Source: Streptomyces sp. NBC_00490
GTDB lineage: Bacteria > Actinomycetota > Actinomycetes > Streptomycetales > Streptomycetaceae
NCBI RefSeq assembly: GCF_036013645.1
Contig: NZ_CP107869.1
Span: forward strand, 9,362,001 to 9,426,000
DNA: 64,000 nt
Reading direction: 5' to 3'
Positions 57,601 to 64,000 of this stretch are shown here, in pieces (position 1 is the first letter of the stretch; every line of letters begins with the position of its first letter). The notes under the pieces are model-generated. The model saw only the letters and a program-made list of their open reading frames with translations, was not told the DNA's origin and made no database searches. Both the position numbers and the translations under genes were made by a program.

Positions 57601-57921
57601 TTCGCCCGCGCCGACACCGTCCGCGCCGACCGCAAGCACCTGGTCGGCCTCCTCCCCGAGGACCCCGGCACCTTCCTCCCGGAAGGCACCCACCTGGTCG
57701 CCGACAGCGTCCTTCCGGCGCCGCCCGTCCCGATGCTCGGCCACGTCACCTCCAGCTACCGCAGCGCGGCACTGGGCCGGACCTTCGCGCTCGCCCTGGT
57801 CAAGGGCGGCCGCGAGCGCATCGGTGAGCGGCTCTACGCCCCCGTGGGCGACCGGCTGGTCCCGGTGACCGTCGCAAGCCCCGTCCTCTACGACCCTGAG
57901 GGAGCCCGCCGCGATGGCTGA
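54628..57921 (+). CDS. soxDA: Sarcosine oxidase delta-alpha fusion protein
   Basis: This is one uninterrupted 1,097-residue frame. Residues 1 to about 103 are a SoxD zinc subunit (LIPCPWCGPRDEAEFHYGG, GCRKWFNAIRDT). A Gly/Ala/Glu-rich segment (about 104-162) has no homology to either subunit. From about 163 a full SoxA follows: the N-terminal ferredoxin-like PLTFTFDGTEYRGYKGDTLASALLANG, NAD site LVVGAGPAGLAAAAAAARSG, and GcvT-like folate domain (MRSVEHTKRYTTAG, GVMCRPDGMVFDDGT, ISFSGELAYEINV). Normally soxD and soxA are separate overlapping genes. ATG 54628 has GGGAG 7 nt upstream. An internal in-frame ATG at 55075 could give a separate alpha chain. Confidence 0.85.
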   Translation: MLLIPCPWCGPRDEAEFHYGGQAHVPYPETPSALTDEEWARYLFFRDNTKGPFAERWSHAAGCRKWFNAIRDTSTNEILTVYRSGEERPETVERRLSQPGSAAFEDGAESLHAGAGLSARPASEDEAPSGPTGSRGGVPGGVEGAEPLGMGTGKGGGGESFFRHPTRGRIHRDVPLTFTFDGTEYRGYKGDTLASALLANGVIEAGTSIKLGRPRGIFSAGVEEPNAVIQIEAPFPEPMLPATAVELYDGLVATSLPGQGRLATDPDPARYDAVHAHCDLLVVGAGPAGLAAAAAAARSGARVILADDQPEPGGSLLGSGEHLDWVSETAELLDAAPEVRDLRRTTVFGYYDDNHLLAVERRTNHLGAAAPDNVSRERVWRIRARRVVLATGAHERSLAFADNDRPGVMLASSARTHVNRHGALPGRHAVVFTTNDSAYAAALDLKAAGVDITAVVDTRPEPGEWAQRARQAGIEVLTGHAVTGTEGTPRLTAVTVAPYGDSVGQREFAADLLLVSGGWNPVAHLYSQAGGKLRYDETLGSFVPDTCRQAVEVVGSANGVLATAEVLAHGRAAGARAIESEGYTPQAPRLPAVAAQPRPTPAMHVYLVPGTSGPHRFVDLQRDVTVDDLARAAGAGMRSVEHTKRYTTAGTANDQGKTSGVLASGVVSELLGVDISALGTTTFRPPYTPVSFAALAGRDRGVLSDPVRTTAIHEWHVDHGALFENVGQWKRPWYYPRGGEDMETAVLRECAATRESVGFMDASTLGKIDVQGPDAGVFLDLLYTNMISTLKVGMIRYGVMCRPDGMVFDDGTVIRLAQDRFLVTTTTGNAAAVLDWMEEWLQTEWPELKVHCTSVTEQWATVALVGPRSRDVLGSLAPELAVGNDDFPFMAWRGTTVAGIEARVCRISFSGELAYEINVSPWRARALWEALYEAGAPYGITPYGTETMHVLRAEKGYPIIGQDTDGTVTPQDLGMSWAVSKKKPDFIGKRSFARADTVRADRKHLVGLLPEDPGTFLPEGTHLVADSVLPAPPVPMLGHVTSSYRSAALGRTFALALVKGGRERIGERLYAPVGDRLVPVTVASPVLYDPEGARRDG
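54940..55112. repeat. Streptomyces-type intergenic palindromic repeat inside the soxD-soxA junction
   Basis: This stretch has the look of the GC-rich repeats seen between Streptomyces genes. It has a CAGCCCGTC...GTCTGAGGACGAGG block, CCTTCAGGGCC, then two hairpins: CCAGGG...CCCTGG (55028-55046) and AGGGGC-GGA-GCCCCT (55056-55070). A GGGATGGGAACGGGTAAGGG tail follows. It has no stop in the sox frame, so it is translated as a linker. Recognition is from memory of such elements; no second copy is in this window. Confidence 0.6.
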
Positions 57922-58516
57922 CACCGCACTGACCGCCCCGCCCCAAAGCCCCCTGTCGCAGGCCGCGGGCCGACTGGCCGCCGCCACCCGCACCTCCGGG
58001 GGCGCGGTCCGGCTGGCCGAACTCCCTTTCCTGTCCCAGCTCAACGTGCGCCTGGACGCCAAGGGAACGGCGGCGGAAGCCGTCGGGCTCGCACTGGACC
58101 TGCAACTGCCCCTCCAGCCGAACACCGTTGTCCGGGCAGGGGAGTTGACCGTGCTCTGGCTCGGCCCGGACGAGTGGCTGCTGGTGGGACCGCCCGGAAG
58201 CGAGCGGGAGCTGGAGAGCCGGATCCGCACGGCCGCGGGAGACGAACACGCCTCCGTCACCGATGTCTCCGCACAGCGCACCACGCTGCTCGTGGCGGGC
58301 CCCCGCGCCCACGATCTGCTGGCGCACGGCTGCGCACTGGACCTGCATCCGCGGAGCTTCGGCTCCGGACGCTGCGCCCAGACCACCCTGGGCCGTACGC
58401 AGGTCATCGTGGTCGCCCGGGCCGATTCCAGAGCCGGTTTCTGGGTCCTGGTGCGGTCGTCCTTCGCCGGCTATCTGACCGACTGGCTGCTGGACGCGGC
58501 GACGGAGTACGTCTGA
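57914..58516 (+). CDS. soxG: Sarcosine oxidase subunit gamma
   Basis: This 200-residue protein is of the SoxG/GcvT-C-like family: LAELPFLSQLNVRLDAKG near the start, TVLWLGPDEWLLVGPPGS in the middle, VTDVSAQRTTLLVAGPRAHDLLAHGCALDLHP, then GFWVLVRSSFAGYLTDWLLDA. ATG 57914 overlaps the alpha stop by 8 nt. It is the last gene of the dimethylglycine-sarcosine operon, followed by a hairpin terminator. Confidence 0.92.
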   Translation: MADTALTAPPQSPLSQAAGRLAAATRTSGGAVRLAELPFLSQLNVRLDAKGTAAEAVGLALDLQLPLQPNTVVRAGELTVLWLGPDEWLLVGPPGSERELESRIRTAAGDEHASVTDVSAQRTTLLVAGPRAHDLLAHGCALDLHPRSFGSGRCAQTTLGRTQVIVVARADSRAGFWVLVRSSFAGYLTDWLLDAATEYV

Positions 58517-58525
58517 GCGAACGCC

Positions 58526-58560
58526 GGCCCCAGCCCACCGGTCGGGCAGGGGCTGGGGCC
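58526..58560. terminator. Hairpin after the sox operon
   Basis: 11-bp perfect arms (58526-58536 and 58550-58560) with a 13-nt loop, 10 bp after the soxG stop. It abuts the 3' end of the decayed iclR copy. Confidence 0.7.
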
Positions 58561-58983
58561 AGCCCAGGTGGCCCATCCGGTGACTGATCTCCTGCGCGCC
58601 CTGGAGGAGCGCGGGTACGAGCGGTACACGGGTCCGGAGGCGCTGAGGGCGGCGACGACCTCGCCGTCACGGGCCCGGATCGGGGCCGCCACGGCGCGCA
58701 GTCCGCTCTCGAGTTCCTCCAGGGTCACCGCGTAGCCGCGCTCCGGTGCCGATGGCGCCCGGGCCGCGTACCTGGTACGGGTTGACCGCGTAATGCTCCC
58801 GGAGGGCCGCGATGTCGACGGCCTCGCCGCCCTCTTCGCTGGGCCGCTCGCACACCTGCCGGCCTCGCTGCGTGACGTCGAGACGGCCCGCCCCGAGCAG
58901 GCGGGAGGCGGTCGACTTGTGGACGTCGATGCGAGGATCTCCAGGACGCTGACGGCACGGTCGACGGACTGCACCCCGTTCAC
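58558..58983 (-). pseudogene. Decayed second IclR regulator
   Basis: Fragments that match the intact IclR (39616-40413) appear in order but in different frames. They are MNGVQSVDRAVSVLEILA at the start, IDVHKSTASRLLGA, RLDVTQRGRQVCERPSEE, REHYAVNPYQVRGPGAIG, then PERGYAVTLEELESGLRAVAAPIRARDGEVVAALSASGPVYR and ISHRMGHLG. The total is about 425 nt against 798 nt for the intact gene, so there are at least three deletions or frameshifts and the stop is lost. Its place beside purU copy 2 mirrors a duplicated iclR-purU-oxygenase block. Confidence 0.85.
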
Positions 58984-59064
58984 CGCGGACCCGGCTATCC
59001 GCTCCCGACGTCGGCCGGTCAGCGGGGTGTTGAGCCCTCCGGGCCCGGTGCTGCCCGGCGCCCG

Positions 59065-59937
59065 TCAGCGCAGGACGACCGTGCAGTGGCCGTTGATCAG
59101 CACACGGTTCTCGCTGTGCCACTTCACCGCACGGGACAGGGCCTGGGCCTCGACATCGCGGCCGAGGGCGACCAGTTCGTCGGGGGTACGCGAGTGGTCC
59201 ACGCGGACGACGTCCTGCTCGATGATCGGGCCCTCGTCGAGGTCGGGCGTGACGTAGTGTGCCGTCGCCCCGACGAGCTTCACACCGCGCTGGTGCGCCT
59301 GGACGTACGGGCGGGCCCCCTTGAAGCTCGGCAGGAACGAGTGGTGGATGTTGATCGCCCGTCCGTCGAGCTGCTTGCACAGGTCGTCGGAGAGGATCTG
59401 CATGTAGCGGGCGAGGACCACGAGGTCGACGTCCAGTTCCTCGACGAGACCCAGCAGCCGCGCCTCGGCCTCCGCCTTGGTCTCCTTCGTCACCGGGATG
59501 TGGTGGAAGGGGATGCCGTAGGTGCGCGCCAGCGGCTCGAACTCGCGGTGGTTGGAGACGATCGCCGGGATCTCGATGTTGAGGGCGCCCGTGGACCTGC
59601 GGAAGAGCAGGTCGTTGAGGCAGTGCCCGAACTTCGACACCATGATCAGGGTTCGCGTCGGCGTGGAGGCGTCCTGCAGCCGCCAGCGGATCCCGTACGC
59701 CTCGCTGACCGGACCGAACCCCGTGCGCAGCTCCTCCAGCGAGACCGCGGGATCCGAGACATCGAAGTGCACCCGCATGAAGAAGCGGTTCTGTAGCCGG
59801 TCGTCGAACTGCTGGCTCTCCAGGATGTTGCCCGAGTGACGCACGAGGAACGTGGTCACGGCGTGGACGATTCCGGCCTGGTCGGGACAGGACAGGGTGA
59901 GGACGAACTCGCGGCCGGGCTGCGGTCGAGGGGACAT
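59065..59937 (-). CDS. purU: Formyltetrahydrofolate deformylase (copy 2)
   Basis: This is a 290-residue PurU of the same length as copy 1: ACT-like N-terminus (EFVLTLSCPDQAGIVHAVTTFLVRHSG), IVSNHREF, ARYMQILSDDLC, NIHHSFLPSFKGA, GATAHYVTPDLDEGPII. GGAGG is 8 nt before ATG 59937. It provides extra formyl-THF hydrolysis for the same pathway. The two copies share promoter design. Why two are kept is unclear; one may pair with each oxygenase copy. Confidence 0.93.
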   Translation of the reverse strand: MSPRPQPGREFVLTLSCPDQAGIVHAVTTFLVRHSGNILESQQFDDRLQNRFFMRVHFDVSDPAVSLEELRTGFGPVSEAYGIRWRLQDASTPTRTLIMVSKFGHCLNDLLFRRSTGALNIEIPAIVSNHREFEPLARTYGIPFHHIPVTKETKAEAEARLLGLVEELDVDLVVLARYMQILSDDLCKQLDGRAINIHHSFLPSFKGARPYVQAHQRGVKLVGATAHYVTPDLDEGPIIEQDVVRVDHSRTPDELVALGRDVEAQALSRAVKWHSENRVLINGHCTVVLR

Positions 59938-59956
59938 GCCATCCTCCGAATGTCTA

Positions 59957-60022
59957 GCTGCGCATTACGCAACAAGTAGAGCTATGCGCAACATGCTCCA
60001 ACGTTGACGCCGCGCGGGTCAA
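59957..60022 (-). promoter_or_regulatory. Promoter and double operator of purU copy 2
   Basis: Minus strand: TTGACC (60022-60017), 18-bp spacer, GAGCAT (59998-59993). Then GTTGCG-CATAG-CTCTAC (59992-59976) and, 19 bp on, GTTGCG-TAATG-CGCAGC (59973-59957). Both left arms are perfect. Confidence 0.65.
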
Positions 60023-60061
60023 GGGGTGGCGTGTGGAGGGAAGGTCCGATCCGTCGACCTC

Positions 60062-60136
60062 TTGACAGTGAGTGTCGGTGGCGGGACAGTTTGGGCGTTC
60101 GTTTCGTATAGCGGATGCCGTTGCCTTATGCGCAAC
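60062..60136 (+). promoter_or_regulatory. Promoter and double operator of oxygenase gene 2
   Basis: TTGACA (60062-60067) with a weak GACAGT (60085-60090), then GTTTCG-TATAG-CGGATG (60101-60117) and, 19 bp on, GTTGCC-TTATG-CGCAAC (60120-60136). The operator pair is clear, but the promoter boxes are less certain and sit about one helical turn further upstream than at the other genes. Confidence 0.5.
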
Positions 60137-60187
60137 CCAGAACTGGTCCGGCCTCGACTCGGCCGCCCCTCGATGAGGAGACCGACA

Positions 60188-61321
60188 GTGACCCAAGAGG
60201 GCCTGCCCCCGAGCCTGATCGCCACCCTGCCAGGGGAGCACTACACCTACCCCGGGATCTTCGCCCTGGAGCAGCAGCGGATCTTCGAGGCCATGTGGTT
60301 CTGCGTGGCCCGAGCCTCGGAGCTGGCCAAGCCCGGGAGTTTCCGCACCTACCAGGTCGGGCGGGAGAGCGTGCTGATCACGCGCTCGCGGGACAGCTCG
60401 GTCAAGGCCTTCCTGAATGTCTGCCGGCACCGCGGCGCCAAGCTGTGCACGGAGGAGTCCGGCGAGGTCAAGCGAGCCTTCCAATGCCCGTATCACGCCT
60501 GGACGTACGGTCTCGACGGCAAGCTGATCGCCGCGCCGAACCTGACCTCGATGCCGGACATCGACCGGACCGAGTACGGCCTGGTGAGTGTGGCCGTGCG
60601 GGAGTGGCTGGGCTATGTGTGGGTGTGCCTGGCGGAGAACCCGCCGTCCTTCGAGGAGGGCGTCATCGGCGAGGTCGTCTCCCGCCTCGGTGACGTGGAG
60701 TCGATCGAGCGCTACGACATCGACAACCTCGAGCTGGGCCGCCGTATCACCTACGACGTGAAGGCCAACTGGAAGCTCATCATCGAGAACTTCATGGAGT
60801 GCTATCACTGTGCGACCATCCACCCCGAACTGACCGAGGTGCTCCCGGAGTTCGCGGACGGTTACGCGGCGCAGTACTACGTGGGCCACGGCGCGGAGTT
60901 CGGTGAGGAGGTCCAGGGTTTCACCGTGGACGGCTCGGAGGGGCTGGACCGCATTCCGGGGGTGGCCGAGGATCAGGACCGGCGTTACTACGCGATCACC
61001 GTCAGGCCGCAGGTGTTCATCAACCTCGTCCCCGACCATGTGATCTTCCACCGGATGTACCCGGTGTCCGTCGACCGCACCATCGTCGAGTGCGACTGGC
61101 TCTATCTCCCGCACGTCGTCGAGAGCGGCAAGGACGTGGCGCGGTCGGTCGAGTTGTTCCACCGCGTGAACCAGCAGGACTTCGACGCCTGCGAACGCAC
61201 CCAGCCGGGAATGAGCTCGCGGGTCTACGCGAAGGGTGGCGTCCTGGTCCCCAGCGAGCACCACATCGGCGCGTTCCACGCCTGGGTACAGGACCGGATC
61301 GACGCACAGCCCGTCGGGTGA
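60188..61321 (+). CDS. Rieske oxygenase, glycine betaine demethylase-like (GbcA-like, copy 2)
   Basis: This is a 377-residue Rieske oxygenase alpha subunit with the same ligand set as copy 1: CRHRGA/CPYHAW Rieske site, and ENFMECYHCATIHPEL iron site with Glu before the first His. The N-terminal third differs from copy 1 at many residues. From about codon 128 on, the DNA is nearly identical, including a run of 107 identical bases (60974-61080 against 39270-39376). GTG 60188 follows GAGGAG by 7 nt. It is first in an operon with reductase 2, glyA and sdaA. It may act on the same or a related quaternary amine. Confidence 0.9.
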   Translation: MTQEGLPPSLIATLPGEHYTYPGIFALEQQRIFEAMWFCVARASELAKPGSFRTYQVGRESVLITRSRDSSVKAFLNVCRHRGAKLCTEESGEVKRAFQCPYHAWTYGLDGKLIAAPNLTSMPDIDRTEYGLVSVAVREWLGYVWVCLAENPPSFEEGVIGEVVSRLGDVESIERYDIDNLELGRRITYDVKANWKLIIENFMECYHCATIHPELTEVLPEFADGYAAQYYVGHGAEFGEEVQGFTVDGSEGLDRIPGVAEDQDRRYYAITVRPQVFINLVPDHVIFHRMYPVSVDRTIVECDWLYLPHVVESGKDVARSVELFHRVNQQDFDACERTQPGMSSRVYAKGGVLVPSEHHIGAFHAWVQDRIDAQPVG

Positions 61322-61371
61322 TCCGCGGCATGCGTTGCTGTATGAGACAACCCTCCGTCTGGAGCCCGCAA

Positions 61372-62550
61372 ATGAGGAGCATCACCGTCGTCGGAGCGTC
61401 GTTGGCAGGTCTGAGCACGGTCCGTGCGCTGCGCGCGGAGGGCTACGACGGTGAGATCGTCGTCGTGGGGGAGGAGCGCCACACTCCCTACGACCGCCCG
61501 CCGCTGTCGAAGGACTTCCTCAAGGGGGACCTCGACGTTGACGCGCTCGCACTCGGTGACGCCGATGAGTACGAGGCGTTGGACGTGCAGTGGCTCCTCG
61601 GTGAGCGCGCGGTGCGGCTGGACCCGGTGGCCAGGACCGTCACCCTGGCCGGGGGACGGCACGTACGCACCGGCGGGGTCGTCGTCGCCACCGGCGCCAG
61701 TGCCCGGATGCTCCCCGGTACGGACGGCCTGGCCGGTGTCCACACCCTGCGCACCCTCGACGACGCCCAGGCCCTGCGCGCCGAACTGCTGGACGGCCGG
61801 CCCCGGCTCGTCGTCATCGGCGCCGGCTTCATCGGCGCCGAGGTGGCCTCCACCGCCCGCGGACTCGGGCTCCACGTCACCGTCGTGGAGGCTCTCGACG
61901 TACCGCTGGAACGCCAACTGGGCCGGGAGATGGGGCTGGTGTGCTCCTCGCTCCACACCGATCACGGAGTCCGCCTGTTGCGGGGAACCGGAGTGGCGGG
62001 ACTCGTCGGCGAGAACCGGGTGACCGGCGTACGGCTGACGGACGGGCGAGTGCTGCCCGCCGACGTCGTCGTGGTGGGCGTGGGTGTCAGGCCCGCCACC
62101 GACTGGCTCGCGGGATCCGGCGTGCGGGTGGACGACGGTGTGGTGTGCGACGCCGGCTGTGCGACCAGTGTCCCGGGCGTGGTCGCCGTAGGTGATGTCG
62201 CCCGCTGTCCCAGCCCGTTCACCGGGCGCCATGCCCGCGTCGAGCACTGGAGCAACGCCACCGAGCAGGCGAGGACCGCCGCTCGGACACTGCTCCGCGG
62301 AGAGTCGGCCCCGGCACCGCTCACCGCGCCGTACTTCTGGTCCGATCAGTATCAGGTGCGCATCCAGCTCGCCGGACACGTCGGCCCCGGAGCCGAGCCG
62401 GAAGTCGTCGAAGGCGACGTCGACAGCCGTTCCTTCACTGCCGTCTACCGGCGCGAGGGCACCCCCGTCGCGGTGCTCTCCCTCAACCAGCCCAAGTTCT
62501 TCAACCGGCTCCGCCGCACCCTCGTCCCCGCCGCCGCGGTCGCGCTCTGA
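61372..62550 (+). CDS. FAD-dependent ferredoxin reductase (copy 2)
   Basis: This is a 392-residue paralogue of the reductase at 37190-38353, with [58 protein letters not shown] and [16 protein letters not shown]. It should feed electrons to the oxygenase just upstream, but no second ferredoxin gene is present, so it must share the Rieske ferredoxin at 36831 or use another. ATG 61372 follows GGAG by 7 nt. The gap to glyA is 28 bp. Confidence 0.91.
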   Translation: MRSITVVGASLAGLSTVRALRAEGYDGEIVVVGEERHTPYDRPPLSKDFLKGDLDVDALALGDADEYEALDVQWLLGERAVRLDPVARTVTLAGGRHVRTGGVVVATGASARMLPGTDGLAGVHTLRTLDDAQALRAELLDGRPRLVVIGAGFIGAEVASTARGLGLHVTVVEALDVPLERQLGREMGLVCSSLHTDHGVRLLRGTGVAGLVGENRVTGVRLTDGRVLPADVVVVGVGVRPATDWLAGSGVRVDDGVVCDAGCATSVPGVVAVGDVARCPSPFTGRHARVEHWSNATEQARTAARTLLRGESAPAPLTAPYFWSDQYQVRIQLAGHVGPGAEPEVVEGDVDSRSFTAVYRREGTPVAVLSLNQPKFFNRLRRTLVPAAAVAL

Positions 62551-62578
62551 GGAGCGCCCACATCCAAGGAGACCGTCG

Positions 62579-63835
62579 ATGACCCTCTTCAACCAGCCCC
62601 TGCACGAGGTGGACCCGGAGATCGCCGCGGCGGTCGATGCCGAGCTGGACCGTCAGCAGTCCACCCTGGAGATGATCGCCTCCGAGAACTTCGCGCCGGT
62701 CGCGGTGATGGAGGCCCAGGGCTCGGTCCTGACCAACAAGTACGCCGAGGGCTACCCCGGCCGCCGCTACTACGGCGGCTGCGAGCACGTGGACGTCGCC
62801 GAGCAGATCGCCATCGACCGGGTCAAGGCCCTGTTCGGCGCCGAGTACGCCAACGTCCAGCCGCACTCGGGTGCCTCCGCCAACCAGGCCGCCCTGTTCG
62901 CGCTCGCCCAGCCCGGCGACACCATCCTGGGCCTGGACCTGGCGCACGGCGGCCACCTCACCCACGGCATGCGGCTGAACTTCTCCGGCAAGCAGTTCAA
63001 CGTGGTCGCCTACCACGTGGACGACGCCGGCCTGGTCGACATGGCCGAGGTCGAGCGCCTCGCCAAGGAGCACCGGCCGAAGGTGATCATCGCGGGCTGG
63101 TCCGCCTACCCGCGCCAGCTCGACTTCGCCGAGTTCCGCCGGATCGCGGATGAGGTCGAGGCGTTCCTGTGGGTGGACATGGCGCACTTCGCCGGACTGG
63201 TCGCGGCGGGCCTGCACCCCAACCCGGTCGAGTACGCCGATGTCGTCACCTCCACCACGCACAAGACCCTGGGCGGGCCGCGCGGCGGGATCATCCTGGC
63301 CAGGCAGGCGTTCGCGAAGAAGCTCAACTCCTCCGTCTTCCCCGGCTTCCAGGGCGGCCCGCTGGAGCATGTGATCGCGGCCAAGGCGGTCTCCTTCAAG
63401 GTCGCCGCGAGCGAGGAGTTCAAGGAGCGCCAGGCGCGTACGGTGGAGGGAGCGCGGATCCTCGCCGAGCGGCTGACCGCCCCGGACGCCCGCGAGGCCG
63501 GTGTCAACGTGCTGTCCGGCGGCACCGACGTCCACCTCATCCTGGTCGACCTGCGCGCCTCCGAGCTGGACGGGCAGCAGGCCGAGGACCGTCTCCACGA
63601 GGTCGGCATCACCGTCAACCGCAACGCCGTCCCCAACGACCCGCGTCCCCCGATGGTCACCTCGGGCCTGCGGATCGGCACCCCGGCCCTGGCCACCCGC
63701 GGCTTCACCGCCGACGACTTCACCGAGGTCGCCGACGTGATCGCCTCCGCGCTGAAGCCGTCCTACGACGTCGACGACCTCAAGGCCCGGGTCAAGACGC
63801 TCGCCGACAAGCACCCGCTGTACCCCGGCCTGTAA
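62579..63835 (+). CDS. glyA: Serine hydroxymethyltransferase
   Basis: This 418-residue PLP enzyme has [38 protein letters not shown], the PLP-Lys motif [14 protein letters not shown] and [21 protein letters not shown], all standard for GlyA. It converts glycine and methylene-THF to serine, consuming the products of sarcosine oxidation. AAGGAG lies 8 nt before ATG 62579. Its place between the oxygenase-reductase pair and the serine dehydratase gene suggests a pathway-specific copy distinct from a housekeeping GlyA. Confidence 0.95.
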   Translation: MTLFNQPLHEVDPEIAAAVDAELDRQQSTLEMIASENFAPVAVMEAQGSVLTNKYAEGYPGRRYYGGCEHVDVAEQIAIDRVKALFGAEYANVQPHSGASANQAALFALAQPGDTILGLDLAHGGHLTHGMRLNFSGKQFNVVAYHVDDAGLVDMAEVERLAKEHRPKVIIAGWSAYPRQLDFAEFRRIADEVEAFLWVDMAHFAGLVAAGLHPNPVEYADVVTSTTHKTLGGPRGGIILARQAFAKKLNSSVFPGFQGGPLEHVIAAKAVSFKVAASEEFKERQARTVEGARILAERLTAPDAREAGVNVLSGGTDVHLILVDLRASELDGQQAEDRLHEVGITVNRNAVPNDPRPPMVTSGLRIGTPALATRGFTADDFTEVADVIASALKPSYDVDDLKARVKTLADKHPLYPGL

Positions 63836-63888
63836 CCGACCACCTCCCGCAGGGCACGCCCCTCGCCCTTCACCCCATGGAGTACAGC

Positions 63889-64000
63889 GTGGCAATCAGC
63901 GTCTTCGACCTGTTCTCCATAGGCATCGGCCCGTCCAGCTCGCACACCGTCGGACCGATGCGCGCCGCCGCGATGTTCGCCGCCCGGCTGAAGACGGACG
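63889..64000 (+). CDS. sdaA: L-serine ammonia-lyase (partial, cut by window end)
   Basis: Only the first 37 codons are inside the window: [20 protein letters not shown] followed by [17 protein letters not shown]. The [15 protein letters not shown] motif is diagnostic for iron-sulfur L-serine dehydratase. GTG 63889 has GGAG 6 nt upstream; ATG 63877 is an in-frame alternative. It deaminates serine to pyruvate and ammonia, the exit step of the betaine-glycine-serine route. Confidence 0.92.
   Translation, partial: MAISVFDLFSIGIGPSSSHTVGPMRAAAMFAARLKTD

Noticed and set aside
61334..61351. Further GTTGCT-GTATG-AGACAAC operator before reductase 2
   Set aside because: The right arm is shifted by one base, there is no partner site at 19 bp, and the gene is most likely co-transcribed with the oxygenase upstream.

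Overview
The window is high-GC DNA with strong GC bias at third codon positions, purine-rich Shine-Dalgarno sites, frequent GTG starts, ATGA/GTGA stop-start overlaps, mycothiol chemistry and a few TTA codons. It is almost certainly a Streptomyces (or very close actinomycete) chromosome. No rRNA, tRNA, CRISPR array, phage or insertion sequence was seen.

Left part (1-34.5 kb) is a mosaic of housekeeping-accessory and secreted-enzyme genes. It holds an unfinished beta-helix-like protein, a leucine-rich-repeat protein and VOC/SDR/HAD enzymes. It also holds an unusual protein that looks like two tandem histone folds (3209-3988). Next come a secreted HExxH protein, a 1,736-residue secreted GH43/LamG glycosidase, an orphan nitrate/nitrite-sensing histidine kinase and a leucine-rich-variant repeat protein coupled to an unknown. 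A nucleotidyltransferase, an alpha/beta hydrolase, a thioesterase, a double-HTH MerR regulator next to an erythromycin-esterase-family gene, and a GlxA-type regulator with a cysteine hydrolase follow. A GH95-GH97 polysaccharide-utilisation operon has a very clear promoter/operator and a truncated third gene. Then come a WYL regulator with palindromic operators, two small secreted inhibitor-like proteins and a SCP/PR1 protein.

Right part (34.8-64 kb) is one coherent catabolic island for choline and glycine betaine. Choline dehydrogenase and betaine aldehyde dehydrogenase make glycine betaine, and an OpuA/ProU-type ABC importer takes it up. Two Rieske oxygenases, with one Rieske ferredoxin and two reductases, should remove the first methyl group as formaldehyde. 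S-hydroxymethylmycothiol dehydrogenase and an MBL-fold hydrolase can detoxify that formaldehyde. A dimethylglycine-oxidase-type flavoprotein and heterotetrameric sarcosine oxidase remove the next two methyl groups as methylene-THF. FolD and two PurU enzymes turn this into formate and THF, a MetF-like enzyme can divert it to methyl-THF, and GlyA and SdaA carry glycine to serine and pyruvate.

An IclR regulator sits in the middle (39616-40413) and a decayed second copy lies at about 58.56-58.98 kb. Nine promoter regions across the island carry pairs of 17-bp palindromes (GTTGCG-N5-CGCAAC, degenerate) exactly 19 bp apart. In most cases the pair starts 0-3 bp downstream of a recognisable -10 box. 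The mycothiol formaldehyde operon has the same signature, which ties formaldehyde detoxification to the regulon.

The most unusual items are the tandem histone-fold protein, the shared double operator, and the sarcosine oxidase delta and alpha subunits. Those two subunits are fused in frame through a Streptomyces-type intergenic repeat.
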